Program-made: the position numbers and the translations under genes
In this document: positions 51,331 through 60,759 of the stretch, one piece after another
Layout of the letters: each line of letters starts with the position of its first letter
Numbering within the stretch: the first letter of the stretch is position 1
From: Williamsia deligens
GTDB lineage: Bacteria > Actinomycetota > Actinomycetes > Mycobacteriales > Mycobacteriaceae
Direction of reading: 5' to 3'
Length of the DNA: 64,000 nucleotides
Assembly (NCBI RefSeq): GCF_024171765.1
Contig: NZ_JAMTCI010000002.1
Location: forward strand, 248,001 to 312,000
Notes under the pieces: generated by a model
The model's database searches: none
The model's input: the letters and a program-made list of their open reading frames with translations, nothing else
What the model was told of the DNA's origin: nothing

Positions 51331-52671
51331 ATGACACACCCCACCACCGACGATCCCGGGACCGATCCCGTCGAGCCGGACGCCCCCGACTCGGACGCCA
51401 CCGAGCCGGACGTCACCGACGAGCCCGTCGTCACCCCCCTCGACTCCCCTGCCGAGGGCGTCCCGCCGGTCCTGTCGTACCCCAGCGAGTTCGCGGACGC
51501 CGCAGCGCGTTTGGCCGACGGCGAGGGTCCGATCGCACTCGACACCGAACGTGCGTCGGGCTTCCGCTACTCCAACCGCGCCTATCTCATCCAGATCCGG
51601 CGCCGCGGGTCCGGCTCGTTCCTGATCGACCCCATCGACAACCCCGATGCCCTGGGCCCCCTGATCGAGGTGCTCGACGGTCCACAGTGGGTGCTGCATG
51701 CCGCCGATCAGGACCTGCCGTGTCTGCGTGAGCTCGGTTTCGTGTGCGCCGACCTGTTCGACACCGAACTCGCCGGGCGACTGCTCGGGGTGCCCCGGGT
51801 CAACCTCGCGGCGATGGTCGCCCACTTCCTCGGCCTCGGCCTGGCCAAGGGGCACGGGGCCGCGGACTGGTCGAAGCGACCCCTGCCCGACGACTGGCTC
51901 AACTACGCCGCGCTGGACGTCGAGGTGCTCGTGGAGCTGCGCGACGCCGTCGCGACTGCCCTCGACGAGGCCGGCAAGACCGCCTGGGCGGAACAGGAAT
52001 TCGACCACGTCCGCACCAAGCCGGAGCCCCCACCCCGCGTCGACCGGTGGCGACGCACGTCGGGACTGCACACCGTGAAGGCGCCTCGGACGCTCGCCGC
52101 GGTCCGGGAACTGTGGACGACGCGTGAGGAGCTCGCCGCCCAGCGTGACGTCGCCCCGGGACGTGTCCTGCCGGACTCGGCCATCGTCGCCGCGGCCACG
52201 AAGGGCCCCGCATCCGTGGAAGAACTCGTCGCCCTGCCGGTGTTCGGCGGACATCGTCAACGACGGTCGGTACGACGATGGTTCGACGCCCTCGACCGTG
52301 CTCGACGGCTGCCCGATTCCGAGCTCCCGCCCCGGTCGGCGCCCACCACGGGACTGCCGGCGGTCAACCGGTGGGCCAACCGCAATCCCGATGCCGCAGC
52401 CCGGATCGGTGCGGCTCGGCCGGCGATGGCCGCCCTGTCCGACCGGGTGCTGACACCGGTGGAGAACCTTCTCCAACCCGACCTGTTGCGTCAGATCTGT
52501 TGGGACGGTGTCGAACCGACCACAGAAGACGAGGTCACGACACGTCTTGTGGCCGCGGGCGCGCGTCCGTGGCAGGCAGAACTCTGCGCACCGGTGCTCG
52601 CGGAGGCGTTGACCGTGGCAGCAGCCGGGCCGGTTGACGCCGACGTCGACGTCGACGTCGACGGTCAGTGA
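51331..52671 (+). CDS. rnd: RNase D-like DEDD exonuclease with HRDC domain
   Basis: The 446-residue protein has an acidic Pro/Thr/Asp tail (about 1-45), a DEDDy 3'-5' exonuclease domain and an HRDC domain near residues 255-330. The four acidic positions and Tyr are seen in PIALDTERASGFRYS, WVLHAADQDLPCL and WLNYAALDVEVLVEL. It should trim RNA 3' ends such as tRNA precursors. The last residues (ADVDVDVDG) come from a GACGTC simple repeat. ATG at 51331 was chosen because the upstream part overlaps DUF3000. Its end overlaps the broken SDR gene by seven bases. Confidence 0.93.
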   Translation: MTHPTTDDPGTDPVEPDAPDSDATEPDVTDEPVVTPLDSPAEGVPPVLSYPSEFADAAARLADGEGPIALDTERASGFRYSNRAYLIQIRRRGSGSFLIDPIDNPDALGPLIEVLDGPQWVLHAADQDLPCLRELGFVCADLFDTELAGRLLGVPRVNLAAMVAHFLGLGLAKGHGAADWSKRPLPDDWLNYAALDVEVLVELRDAVATALDEAGKTAWAEQEFDHVRTKPEPPPRVDRWRRTSGLHTVKAPRTLAAVRELWTTREELAAQRDVAPGRVLPDSAIVAAATKGPASVEELVALPVFGGHRQRRSVRRWFDALDRARRLPDSELPPRSAPTTGLPAVNRWANRNPDAAARIGAARPAMAALSDRVLTPVENLLQPDLLRQICWDGVEPTTEDEVTTRLVAAGARPWQAELCAPVLAEALTVAAAGPVDADVDVDVDGQ

Positions 52672-53404
52672 CGCAGGAGACCGCCGTCGACAACGTGTTG
52701 GCTGCCTGTGATGTAGCCGGCCTCGTCGGACATCAGGAACGCGGCGAGCGCGGCGACCTCGTCGGGTGATGCGGTACGGCCGAGCGGAACCTGCGCGAGG
52801 ACGCCACTCTCGAAGGCCGAACGGGTTTCTGTCGTCATGAAATGCCGGAAGTCGGTCGCTGTCGCACCGGGGACGATTGCGTTCACGCGGATGTGGCGCG
52901 GCGCGAGTTCGGTCGCCCAGCACTGCGCGGCGGCGATCATCGCGGCCTTCGTCGCGGAGTACAGCGACGTGCCGGCCGCTGCTTCATAGGCGAGGTCGAC
53001 GAGGTGACGAGCACGGCTGCACCGTCATCGAGCATCGGAGCGATTGCGGCCAACTGGAGGAACGGCCCACGCACATTCGTCGCGACGAGACTGTCGAAGT
53101 CCTCCACGGCGATCTGGTCGACCGCGGCCACCGTCGCGCGGCCGGCGTTCAGCCACAAACCGTCCACGCCTCCGTCGATCACGCGCGCCAACTCGACACC
53201 GCTGTCGCGGGACGCGGAGTCGTTGAGCACCACGGCAGCTTCGGGGATGTCGTCACGCAGGGCAGCGATGCGAGCCGGGTTCGTCCCGGTCAGGGTCAGA
53301 CGTGCGCCCTCAGACGCCAACCGAAGAGCGCCGGCTCTGCCGATACCGCTGGTGACGCCCGTGATGACGATGTGTTTGTTGGTGAAGCGTCCTGCGACGA
53401 CCAT
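52665..53404 (-). pseudogene. SDR-family oxidoreductase broken by one missing base
   Basis: Two minus-strand frames together make one short-chain dehydrogenase. The first, from ATG at 53402-53404, has the NAD(P) motif VITGVTSGIGRAGAL, LWLNAGRA and LVTSSTS. The second has LYSATKAAMIAAAQCW with the YxxxK pair, IRVNAIVPGAT and a normal C-terminus (GSQHVVDGGLLRH). The frames join at base 52991, where adding one base gives a complete 246-residue protein with every catalytic residue. So this is either a recent frameshift or an assembly error. The gene is absent from this place in mycobacteria, and its base composition is less GC rich than its neighbours. Confidence 0.8.
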
Positions 53405-53410
53405 CGTTCG

Positions 53411-53416
53411 ACAGTA
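53411..53416 (-). promoter_or_regulatory. -10 hexamer TACTGT for leaderless SDR mRNA
   Basis: On the minus strand TACTGT ends six bases before the ATG of the SDR gene, as at the other leaderless-type starts in this window. Confidence 0.5.
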
Positions 53417-53504
53417 CGAGAACTCCACGGTCAGCGCAGCCGGGCGACAGTGGGTCGATCGAGCATGTCCTGTTCGCGCGCTGCGGTATCCGAGAGGAAA
53501 TCCA

Positions 53505-54010
53505 GTGACGACGGGTTGCGCCATCTGGACGATCTGCCAGGATCAGCGCGTGGACGCGTCTGTGGTCGGGCCCTCTCTGGTGCCTGAACTCCTGGTGAGT
53601 GACACGCAGAACAGCCTCGAATTCTATTGCGGGCTCTGCGGCTTCCAGGTCGACTATGAGCGCCCCGACGAGGGCTTCGCATGCATCTCGCTCGGCTCGG
53701 CCTGCCTCATGCTCGAGCAACGCGGAGTCGGTCGGAACTGGGTCACCGGACCGCTCGAGGTGCCACTGGACGGGGCATCAACTTGCAGATCGGTGTGCCA
53801 CGACTCCACCCCATCCTCGCCGCCCTCGGCGACAAGTCCTATGGGCTGTTCATGTCGCCGGAAACGAAGTGGTACCGAACCGATGACCACACCGAAGTCG
53901 GCGTCGAACAGTTTCTCGTCGCCGATCCCGACGGTTACCTCATCAGATTCCAGGCGCCGATCGGACGCAGGACCATCCCCAGCGGGGAATCAGGAGTCAG
54001 CGAGCGGTGA
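53505..54010 (+). pseudogene. VOC-family (glyoxalase/bleomycin-resistance-like) gene broken by one missing base
   Basis: The first frame encodes PELLVSDTQNSLEFYCGLCG, YERPDEGFACISLG and CLMLEQRGVGRNW. It changes near base 53768 into a second frame with GRGINLQIGVPRLHPILAAL, a Tyr/Trp-rich stretch and EQFLVADPDGYLIRFQ, the usual VOC end. Adding one base at 53768-53769 restores a protein of 168 residues (153 if the GTG at 53550 is used). GTG at 53505 has GAGG seven bases upstream. The substrate is unknown. It overlaps the dxs stop region by 14 bases, tail to tail. Confidence 0.75.
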
Positions 54011-55910
54011 CGTCGTCGGTGATGGGCACCGACTGCATCGTCGCCACGGTCGAGGTGATCCCGCGCGCGAGATCCTGTGCGGTGAGCCCGATCTCGGAGA
54101 GGATCTCCCCGCGGGAGGCGTGCGCGAGGAACTCCTGAGGGATACCGCGCTGCTGCAGGACGACGTCGACGTTCTCCGCCTGCAGACGACGGGCGACTGC
54201 CGATCCGACTCCACCCTGGATCCCCGAGTCCTCGACGGTCACGACGAGCCGATGCACGCGGGCAAGGTCGACGATGCTGTCGGGAACGGGCAGCACCCAG
54301 CGCGGGTCCACGACGGTCGCACGGACGCCCTGCTTGGCGAGACGTTCGGCGGTGTCGACCGCGAGCGTGCAGAACGCACCGACACCCACGATGAGCACGT
54401 CGGCCGGATCGGTCCCGGGTGACCGGTGCAGGACGTCGACACCGTCGTCGAGGCGTTCGACGGCGCGGATGTCCTCGGGCACAGCGCCCTTGGAGTAGCG
54501 CAGAGCCGTCGGACCGGTGTCGGTGTCGAGCGCCTCACCGAGCTCCTCGCGCAGACGCACGGCGTCACGGGGGGCCGCGACCCGCATCCCGGGGACGAGG
54601 GCCATCAGCGACAGGTCCCACATGCCGTGGTGGCTGGGCCCGTCGGGTCCGGTCACGCCGGCCCGGTCGAGCACGAGGGTCACCGGTTGCTTCAGCAACG
54701 CGACGTCCATGAGCAGCTGATCGAAAGCACGGTTGAGGAAGGTCGAGTAGATCGCCACGACGGGATGCTTGCCTCCCAGGGCGAGCCCCGCCGCGGAGGT
54801 CAATGCGTGCTGCTCGGCGATGCCCACGTCGAAGATGCGGTCCGGGAACCGTTCGGCGAACGGTGCGAGCCCCGTGGGGCCGGCCATCGCCGCCACCACG
54901 GCGACGATGTCGTCACGCCGCGCCGCGGCCTCGACCAGGGACGCCGAGAACACCGAACTCCAGTCCTGCGGCGGCACGCTCGTCGCGCGGCCGGTGCGAG
55001 GGTCGATGATCCCGATGCCGTGCATCTGGTCGGCCTCGTCGTTCTCGGCCGGTGCGTACCCCATGCCCTTGCGGGTCACCGCGTGCACGATGACCGGGCC
55101 ACCGAACGCCTTCGCATGCGACAGCGCGCTCTCCATCGCGGCGCGGTCGTGGCCGTCGACCGGACCGACGTACTTGATGCCGAGGTCGGTGAACATCGCC
55201 TGGGGGGCGAGGAAGTCCTTGACCCCGCTCTTCATGCTGTGCAGGACGGCGTAGGCCAGGGAGCCCACGACAGGGACGCCGGTCAGCATCTTGCGGGCCT
55301 CGTCGAGCACCTTCTCGTAGCCCGGCTGCAAGCGCAGGGCGGCGAGGTTCTTCGCGAAGCCGCCGATGGTCGGCGCATACGACCGCCCGTTGTCGTTGAC
55401 GACCACGACGACGGGACGATCACCGGCGGTGATGTTGTTCAGCGCCTCCCAGCACATGCCACCGGTGAGTGCTCCGTCACCGACGATGGCCACCACGTGT
55501 CGGTCGAGATCGTCGAGTTCGAACGCCTTGCTCAGACCGTCCGCATAGGACAGAGCGGCCGAGGCGTGCGACGACTCCACCCAGTCGTGTTCGCTCTCGG
55601 CCCGCTCCTGGTACCCGGTGAGGCCACCGCGCTGGCGCAGCGTGTCGAAGCCCTCACGACGACCGGTGACGATCTTGTGCACGTAGGACTGATGGCCGGT
55701 GTCGAAGATGACCGCGTCGTGCGGGGAGTCGAACACCCGGTGCACCGCGAGGGTCAGTTCGACGACGCCGAGGTTGGGGCCGAGATGACCGCCGACGGCG
55801 GACACCTTCGCGATGAGGAACGCCCGGATCTCGGCGGCGAGCTCGTCGAGTTCGTCGGTCGTGAGGGTCCGCAGATCCCGCGGTCGCCCCACTCGTTCCA
55901 ACACGCCCAT
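53997..55910 (-). CDS. dxs: 1-deoxy-D-xylulose-5-phosphate synthase
   Basis: The 637-residue thiamine-diphosphate enzyme joins pyruvate and glyceraldehyde 3-phosphate, the entry to the MEP isoprenoid pathway. The TPP motif is [17 protein letters not shown]. Other landmarks are [34 protein letters not shown], and [17 protein letters not shown] with the catalytic Glu. The domain order is that of transketolases. ATG at 55908-55910 gives the usual family start; an upstream in-frame ATG adds an Arg/Gly stretch without similarity. Confidence 0.97.
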   Translation of the reverse strand: MGVLERVGRPRDLRTLTTDELDELAAEIRAFLIAKVSAVGGHLGPNLGVVELTLAVHRVFDSPHDAVIFDTGHQSYVHKIVTGRREGFDTLRQRGGLTGYQERAESEHDWVESSHASAALSYADGLSKAFELDDLDRHVVAIVGDGALTGGMCWEALNNITAGDRPVVVVVNDNGRSYAPTIGGFAKNLAALRLQPGYEKVLDEARKMLTGVPVVGSLAYAVLHSMKSGVKDFLAPQAMFTDLGIKYVGPVDGHDRAAMESALSHAKAFGGPVIVHAVTRKGMGYAPAENDEADQMHGIGIIDPRTGRATSVPPQDWSSVFSASLVEAAARRDDIVAVVAAMAGPTGLAPFAERFPDRIFDVGIAEQHALTSAAGLALGGKHPVVAIYSTFLNRAFDQLLMDVALLKQPVTLVLDRAGVTGPDGPSHHGMWDLSLMALVPGMRVAAPRDAVRLREELGEALDTDTGPTALRYSKGAVPEDIRAVERLDDGVDVLHRSPGTDPADVLIVGVGAFCTLAVDTAERLAKQGVRATVVDPRWVLPVPDSIVDLARVHRLVVTVEDSGIQGGVGSAVARRLQAENVDVVLQQRGIPQEFLAHASRGEILSEIGLTAQDLARGITSTVATMQSVPITDDVTAR

Positions 55911-55971
55911 GCGCCCGACGCTCCCTTCCGCACCCCGGCCGAACCGGCCACGGCACACCACCATGGTCCGA

Positions 55972-57243
55972 TCAGTCTACGGAAACGAGGGCCGCGACGA
56001 CCTCGACGTGATGCGTCAGACCGAAAGCGTCGACCGCGACGATCCGGGCCGGGACGTATCCACGGCGGCTGAACAGCCCGAGGTCGCGGGCCGCCGCGGC
56101 CGGGTCGCAGCCCACATGGACGATGACGGACGGGCGCGCCGCGGCGATCGCGTCGACGATCTCGGCTCCGAGCCCCGATCGCGGCGGGTCCGCGACGACG
56201 ACGTCGGGCGAGGGCAGCGCCCGCACCGCCCCGGCGACGGGGCCGCGGTAGGCGGCGACCCGGTGGTCGTCGGCGAACGTGACACGCGCCGCGGCGACGG
56301 CCTCGGCGTCGGACTCGACAACGGTCACGTGCTCCAGAGAGGGCAGGACATCGCACAGCGTCCCCGCGAACACCCCGACGCCGCCGTACAGGTCCCACGC
56401 AGTCCGCGCGTCGGGGGCGTGGGCCGCGGCCATCTCGGCGACGAGCGCGCTGTACCCGGCGGCGCCGTCGACGTGCGCCTGCCAGAAGCCCGTGACCGGG
56501 ACCGACCACTGCCGCCCTCCGACCCGACGATGGACGACACCACCACCCTCGACGGGGGTGACCGACGTCCTCGACTGCCTGGCCCGCGATCGCTGCGCAC
56601 GCGATCGGGTCGAGCGGGAGTGGCGGGGCGTGCGGGTGTCGGGGGCACGCTCGGCGAGGTGGACCACTCCGTCGTCGCCGCGGACCGCGACGACCTCGGC
56701 ACCGGGAGTCCACGCCCGACCTCCGACGGCGTCGAGGATCTCGGGCACGGGTTGGGCGCACCGCGCGCCGGTCACCACACCGTCCCCGGACCGCACATGG
56801 TTGCCCGCGGCACCGTCGGCGGCGGCCGGCATCCGGACGCGGGTGCGATACGCGCTGGTCGGGGTCAGGGTGCGCATCTCGACCGTCGAGGACACCGACT
56901 CGTCGAATCCGCCGATGCGCCCCAGCAGATCGGCGATCACCTGGTTCTTGACCGCCCGGGCGCCTGCGTCGTCGGCGTGGGAGAGGTCGCAGCACCCCGC
57001 CCCCGCCGTCGCGGCGGCACAGCGGTCCGGGACGCGATGGTCCGACGACTCGAGGATCTCCTCGACCGTGGCGGACAGATACGACGAGCGCCGGTCGTCG
57101 GTGATCCGCGCGACCACGCGTTCGTCGGGCAGTGCGCCGCGGACGAACACCACACGACCGTCGTGACGTCCGACCATGACGCCACCGTTGCCGGCCCGCA
57201 GCCCGTCGAGTTCGACGGTGTCCCCGATCCCCGGTGCGGTCAC
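55972..57243 (-). CDS. TrmA/RlmD-type RNA uracil-C5 methyltransferase
   Basis: The 423-residue SAM-dependent methyltransferase has an N-terminal TRAM-like RNA-binding domain ([20 protein letters not shown]), a Cys-containing middle region and a class I MTase core ([16 protein letters not shown] and [16 protein letters not shown]). The catalytic Cys is probably that of [15 protein letters not shown]. An Arg/Ser/Thr-rich insertion near residues 210-240 looks disordered. The target (tRNA U54 or 23S rRNA) is not decided. The GTG overlaps the permease stop as GTGA; the ortholog is Rv2689c. Confidence 0.88.
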   Translation of the reverse strand: MTAPGIGDTVELDGLRAGNGGVMVGRHDGRVVFVRGALPDERVVARITDDRRSSYLSATVEEILESSDHRVPDRCAAATAGAGCCDLSHADDAGARAVKNQVIADLLGRIGGFDESVSSTVEMRTLTPTSAYRTRVRMPAAADGAAGNHVRSGDGVVTGARCAQPVPEILDAVGGRAWTPGAEVVAVRGDDGVVHLAERAPDTRTPRHSRSTRSRAQRSRARQSRTSVTPVEGGGVVHRRVGGRQWSVPVTGFWQAHVDGAAGYSALVAEMAAAHAPDARTAWDLYGGVGVFAGTLCDVLPSLEHVTVVESDAEAVAAARVTFADDHRVAAYRGPVAGAVRALPSPDVVVADPPRSGLGAEIVDAIAAARPSVIVHVGCDPAAAARDLGLFSRRGYVPARIVAVDAFGLTHHVEVVAALVSVD

Positions 57244-59294
57244 GACGGCCGGCGGTCGCGGTCGGTGGACGCCACCGCGGCCGGCGGTATGTCCCCGGTG
57301 CCCACCATGCCGCGGCGGGTGTCTCCGGGCGCCATGTAGTCGCGATCCCGGTCCTTGCGGCGATCCGACGAGGACAGCTGCCACGGGACCGAGGTGACCA
57401 TGACGTTCGGCTCGAACAGGAGCCTGCCCTTCAGCCGGAGCGCGGACTGGTTGTGCAGGATCTGCTCCCACCAGTGACCGACGACGTACTCCGGGATGAA
57501 CACGGTGATGACGTCACGGGGCGACTCCCGTCGGATGCGCCGGACGTAGTCGATGACCGGACGCGTCACCTCGCGATACGGCGAGGCGATGACCTTCAGG
57601 GGAACGGTCAGCTCGCTGGCCTCCCACTCGGCGACGAGCCGGCGGGTGTCGCGGTCGTCGACGTTGACGGTGATCGCCTCGAGCGTGTCCGGCCGGGTGG
57701 CGCGGGCGTAGGCGAGGGCACGTTTGGTCGGCAGGTGGATCTTGGAGACGAGCACCACCGAGTGCGTCCGGCTCGGCAGCACGACGTCCTCGTCGCTGAT
57801 GTCGAGCTCGTGCTGCACCGATGCGTAGTGACGGTGGATCAGCTGCATGAGCACGAAGATCGCGACCATCGCGACGATCGCGATCCACGCCCCCGCGAGG
57901 AACTTCGTGATCAGCACGATGATCAGCACCGTCCCGGTCATCAGCAGACCCACCGAGTTCACGACCCGCGAGCGCTGCATCCGGCTACGGGCCTGCGGGT
58001 CGGACTCGGACCGCAGGTGACGTGTCCAGTGCCGGACCATGCCGATCTGGGAGAGCGTGAACGAGACGAACACGCCGACGATGTACAGCTGGATCAGCGC
58101 GGTGACCTGGGCGCCGAACGCGACCACGAACGCGATCGCGGCGAAGGCGAGGAACAGGATGCCGTTGCTGAACGCGAGCCGGTCGCCGCGGGTGTGCAGC
58201 TGACGCGGCAGGTACCGGTCCTGCGCCAGCACCGATCCCAGCACGGGGAAGCCGTTGAACGCGGTGTTCGCGGCGAGCACGAGGATGAGTGCCGTGACGA
58301 TGGTGACGAAGTAGAAACCGGGCGTGAAGCCGGAGAACACGGCGTGGGCGAGTTGCGCGACCAGGGACTTCTGCTGGTACCCCGCGGGCGCCCCCACGAG
58401 ATCCGCCGCCGGGTTCTCCACGTACTTCGCGCCGACCTCCCGCGCGAGCACGATGATGCCCATGAGCAGCACGATCGCGATGCTGCCCAGGAGGAGCAAC
58501 GTGGTCGCGGCGTTACGGGACTTCGGCTTCTGGAACGCCGGGACGCCGTTGCTGATGGCCTCGACACCGGTGAGCGCCGCGCAGCCCGACGAGAAGGCGC
58601 GCGCGATGAGGAACACGAACGCGATGCCGACCAGATGGTTGTTCTCGGCCTTCACGCCGAAGTCGGCGGTCTCCGACCGGATGCTGTCGCCGAGGGCGAA
58701 CACCTGCACGAAACCCCAGACCAGCATCACCACCATGCCGGCGATGAACGCGTAGGTGGGGATGGCGAAGGCCGTGCCCGACTCGCGGATGCCGCGCAGG
58801 TTGACGCTGGTGAGCAGGACGATCGCCACCACACAGAACAACACCCGGTGCTGTTCCACGAACGGGATCGCCGAGCCGATGTTCTCCGCGGCCGACGAGA
58901 TCGACACCGCCACCGTCAGGACGTAGTCGACGAGGAGCGCGCTGCCGACGGTGAGCCCGGCCTTCGGGCCGAGATTGACCGTTGCCACCTCGTAGTCACC
59001 ACCACCGGAGGGGTAGGCGTGCACGTTCTGCCGGTAGCTCGCCACCACCACCGCCATCACGATCGCGACGGCGAGACCGATCCAGGGCGTGTAGGCGTAG
59101 GCCGACATCCCGGCGACGGACAGCACGAGGAAGATCTCCTGCGGCGCGTAGGCGACCGACGACATCGCGTCGGAGGCGAACACGGGCAGCGCGATCCGCT
59201 TGGGCAACAGGGTGTGCCCGAGCTTGTCGCTACGGAACGGACGACCCAGCAGCAGGCGCTTGGCCGCGACCGAGACGGTGGACACCGTGGACAC
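57240..59294 (-). CDS. APC-superfamily amino-acid permease with cytoplasmic C-domain
   Basis: The 684-residue protein has about 12 spans in residues 40-480 and a soluble C-terminal region of about 200 residues with alternating beta/alpha pattern (VVLVSKIHLPTKRALAYARA). The early FASDAMSSVAYAPQEIFLVL and GGGDYEVATVNLGPKAGL fit the APC/KUP-like group of Rv2690c. The substrate is unknown; the KUP-like resemblance and the neighbouring ceoBC genes make potassium possible. GTG start with AAGG seven bases upstream. It is divergent from ceoB. Confidence 0.85.
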   Translation of the reverse strand: MSTVSTVSVAAKRLLLGRPFRSDKLGHTLLPKRIALPVFASDAMSSVAYAPQEIFLVLSVAGMSAYAYTPWIGLAVAIVMAVVVASYRQNVHAYPSGGGDYEVATVNLGPKAGLTVGSALLVDYVLTVAVSISSAAENIGSAIPFVEQHRVLFCVVAIVLLTSVNLRGIRESGTAFAIPTYAFIAGMVVMLVWGFVQVFALGDSIRSETADFGVKAENNHLVGIAFVFLIARAFSSGCAALTGVEAISNGVPAFQKPKSRNAATTLLLLGSIAIVLLMGIIVLAREVGAKYVENPAADLVGAPAGYQQKSLVAQLAHAVFSGFTPGFYFVTIVTALILVLAANTAFNGFPVLGSVLAQDRYLPRQLHTRGDRLAFSNGILFLAFAAIAFVVAFGAQVTALIQLYIVGVFVSFTLSQIGMVRHWTRHLRSESDPQARSRMQRSRVVNSVGLLMTGTVLIIVLITKFLAGAWIAIVAMVAIFVLMQLIHRHYASVQHELDISDEDVVLPSRTHSVVLVSKIHLPTKRALAYARATRPDTLEAITVNVDDRDTRRLVAEWEASELTVPLKVIASPYREVTRPVIDYVRRIRRESPRDVITVFIPEYVVGHWWEQILHNQSALRLKGRLLFEPNVMVTSVPWQLSSSDRRKDRDRDYMAPGDTRRGMVGTGDIPPAAVASTDRDRRPS

Positions 59295-59418
59295 GAGGCA
59301 ACCTTAGACGTGGCCGCACAGCGCGCGATGGCGGGCGGTAGCGTTCGGCTCACAGCAGCGGGAGGTCGACCCCCGCGCATCGACGCGATTCGTCACCCCG
59401 GATGGGAGCACACACACG

Positions 59419-60084
59419 GTGCGGGTAGTGATCATGGGATGCGGCCGCGTGGGGTCGTCTCTCGCGCAGGCACTCGACAACAAGGGCCACACGGTCGCCG
59501 TCGTCGACCGCGAGGAGTCCGCCTTCCGACGACTGAGCCCGTCGTTCTCGGGGACGACGGTCCGTGGTGTCGGCTTCGACCGCGACGTCCTCGAGGCGGC
59601 CGGCATCGCCGAGGCCGACGCGTTCGCCGCGGTGTCCTCGGGCGACAACTCCAACATCATCGCCGCGCGCGTCGCGCGGGAGACGTTCGGCGTCGAGCGC
59701 GTCGTCGCCCGCATCTACGACGCGAAGCGGGCCGCCGTGTACGAGCGGCTCGGGATCCCCACCGTCGCCACGGTGCCGTGGACCACGCAGCGGTTCGTCG
59801 CCGCGCTGGGCGTGGGTGACGCCGCCACCGCCTGGCGGGACCCGTCGGGGTCGGTGCTGGTCACCCAGATCACGGTGCACGAGAGCTGGATCGGACAGAC
59901 GGCGAAGGTGTTCCAGGAGGAGACCGGCGCGCGGATCGCGTTCATCAGCCGCGTCGGCACCTCCCTGCTGCCCGAGCCGCGGACCGTGCTCCAACAGGAC
60001 GACACCGTCTACGTCGCGGTGCTGCGCGACCATCGCGACGAGGCGTTCGCCATCGCGGGCGCCCCCCGGGAGGAATCGGAATGA
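59419..60084 (+). CDS. ceoB: TrkA-family potassium uptake regulator CeoB
   Basis: The 221-residue cytoplasmic protein has an RCK-N Rossmann domain (RVVIMGCGRVGSSLAQALDN, GxGxxG) and an RCK-C domain from about residue 135. Such proteins bind NAD(H) or nucleotides and gate Trk potassium channels. The GTG start has GGGAG nine bases upstream. The end overlaps ceoC as ATGA, and the two subunits probably form a hetero-octamer ring. Confidence 0.94.
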   Translation: MRVVIMGCGRVGSSLAQALDNKGHTVAVVDREESAFRRLSPSFSGTTVRGVGFDRDVLEAAGIAEADAFAAVSSGDNSNIIAARVARETFGVERVVARIYDAKRAAVYERLGIPTVATVPWTTQRFVAALGVGDAATAWRDPSGSVLVTQITVHESWIGQTAKVFQEETGARIAFISRVGTSLLPEPRTVLQQDDTVYVAVLRDHRDEAFAIAGAPREESE

Positions 60085-60737
60085 AGGTCGCCATCGCCGG
60101 TGCCGGAGCGGTCGGCCGATCCATCGCGCGCGAGTTGATCGCCGGTGAGCACGAGGTGGTCCTGCTCGAGCGCCGTCGCGAGAACATCGACGAGGACGCG
60201 GTGGTCGGCGCGACGTGGGTCCACGCCGACGCATGCGAGCTCGACAACCTCGAGCAGGCGCATCTGCAGACCTTCGACGTGGTGGTCGCGGCCACCGGTG
60301 ACGACAAGGCGAACCTCGTCGTCGCCCTTCTGGCGAAGACCGAGTTCGCGGTCGGGCGTGTCGTCGCCCGGGTGAACGACCCGCGCAACGAATGGCTGTT
60401 CGGTGAGGACTGGGGCGTGGACGTCGCCGTCTCCACCCCGCGCATCCTCGCGTCGCTCGTGGAGGAGGCCGTCTCGGTCGGAGACCTGGTCCGGCTGATG
60501 ACGTTCCGTCAGGGACAGGCGAACCTGGTGGAGATCACGCTGCCGCAGGACACCTCGTTCGCCGGCAAGCCGGTCCGCAAACTGGAACTCCCCCGCGACG
60601 CCGCGCTGGTCGCGATCCTGCGCGGTGGGCGGGTGATCGTCCCCCAGGCCGACGATCCCGTGGAGGGCGGCGACGAGCTGGTGTTCATCGCCCCCGCCGA
60701 CGTGGAGGACGAGCTGCAGTCGATCCTGCGGTCCTGA
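60081..60737 (+). CDS. ceoC: TrkA-family potassium uptake regulator CeoC
   Basis: The 218-residue partner of CeoB has the RCK-N motif KVAIAGAGAVGRSIARELIA, VVVAATGDDKANLVVALLAK and an RCK-C domain from about residue 130. No Trk membrane subunit lies in the window; the divergent APC/KUP-like permease could be a partner, which is only inference. The ATG overlaps the ceoB stop. Confidence 0.94.
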   Translation: MKVAIAGAGAVGRSIARELIAGEHEVVLLERRRENIDEDAVVGATWVHADACELDNLEQAHLQTFDVVVAATGDDKANLVVALLAKTEFAVGRVVARVNDPRNEWLFGEDWGVDVAVSTPRILASLVEEAVSVGDLVRLMTFRQGQANLVEITLPQDTSFAGKPVRKLELPRDAALVAILRGGRVIVPQADDPVEGGDELVFIAPADVEDELQSILRS

Positions 60738-60759
60738 CCGGCCCGCTCGCGCGGTCGCG

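Noticed and set aside
52640-52671. GACGTC tandem repeat at the end of rnd as a regulatory repeat
   Set aside because: It encodes an Asp-Val tail, is very short and looks like simple sequence slippage.
52980-53000. Programmed ribosomal frameshift in the SDR gene
   Set aside because: No slippery heptamer or following structure was seen, SDR genes are not known to use frameshifting, and a neighbouring gene has the same kind of lesion.
52600-54050. Insertion sequence or transposon behind the accessory segment
   Set aside because: No transposase frame, terminal inverted repeat or target duplication was found at either border.
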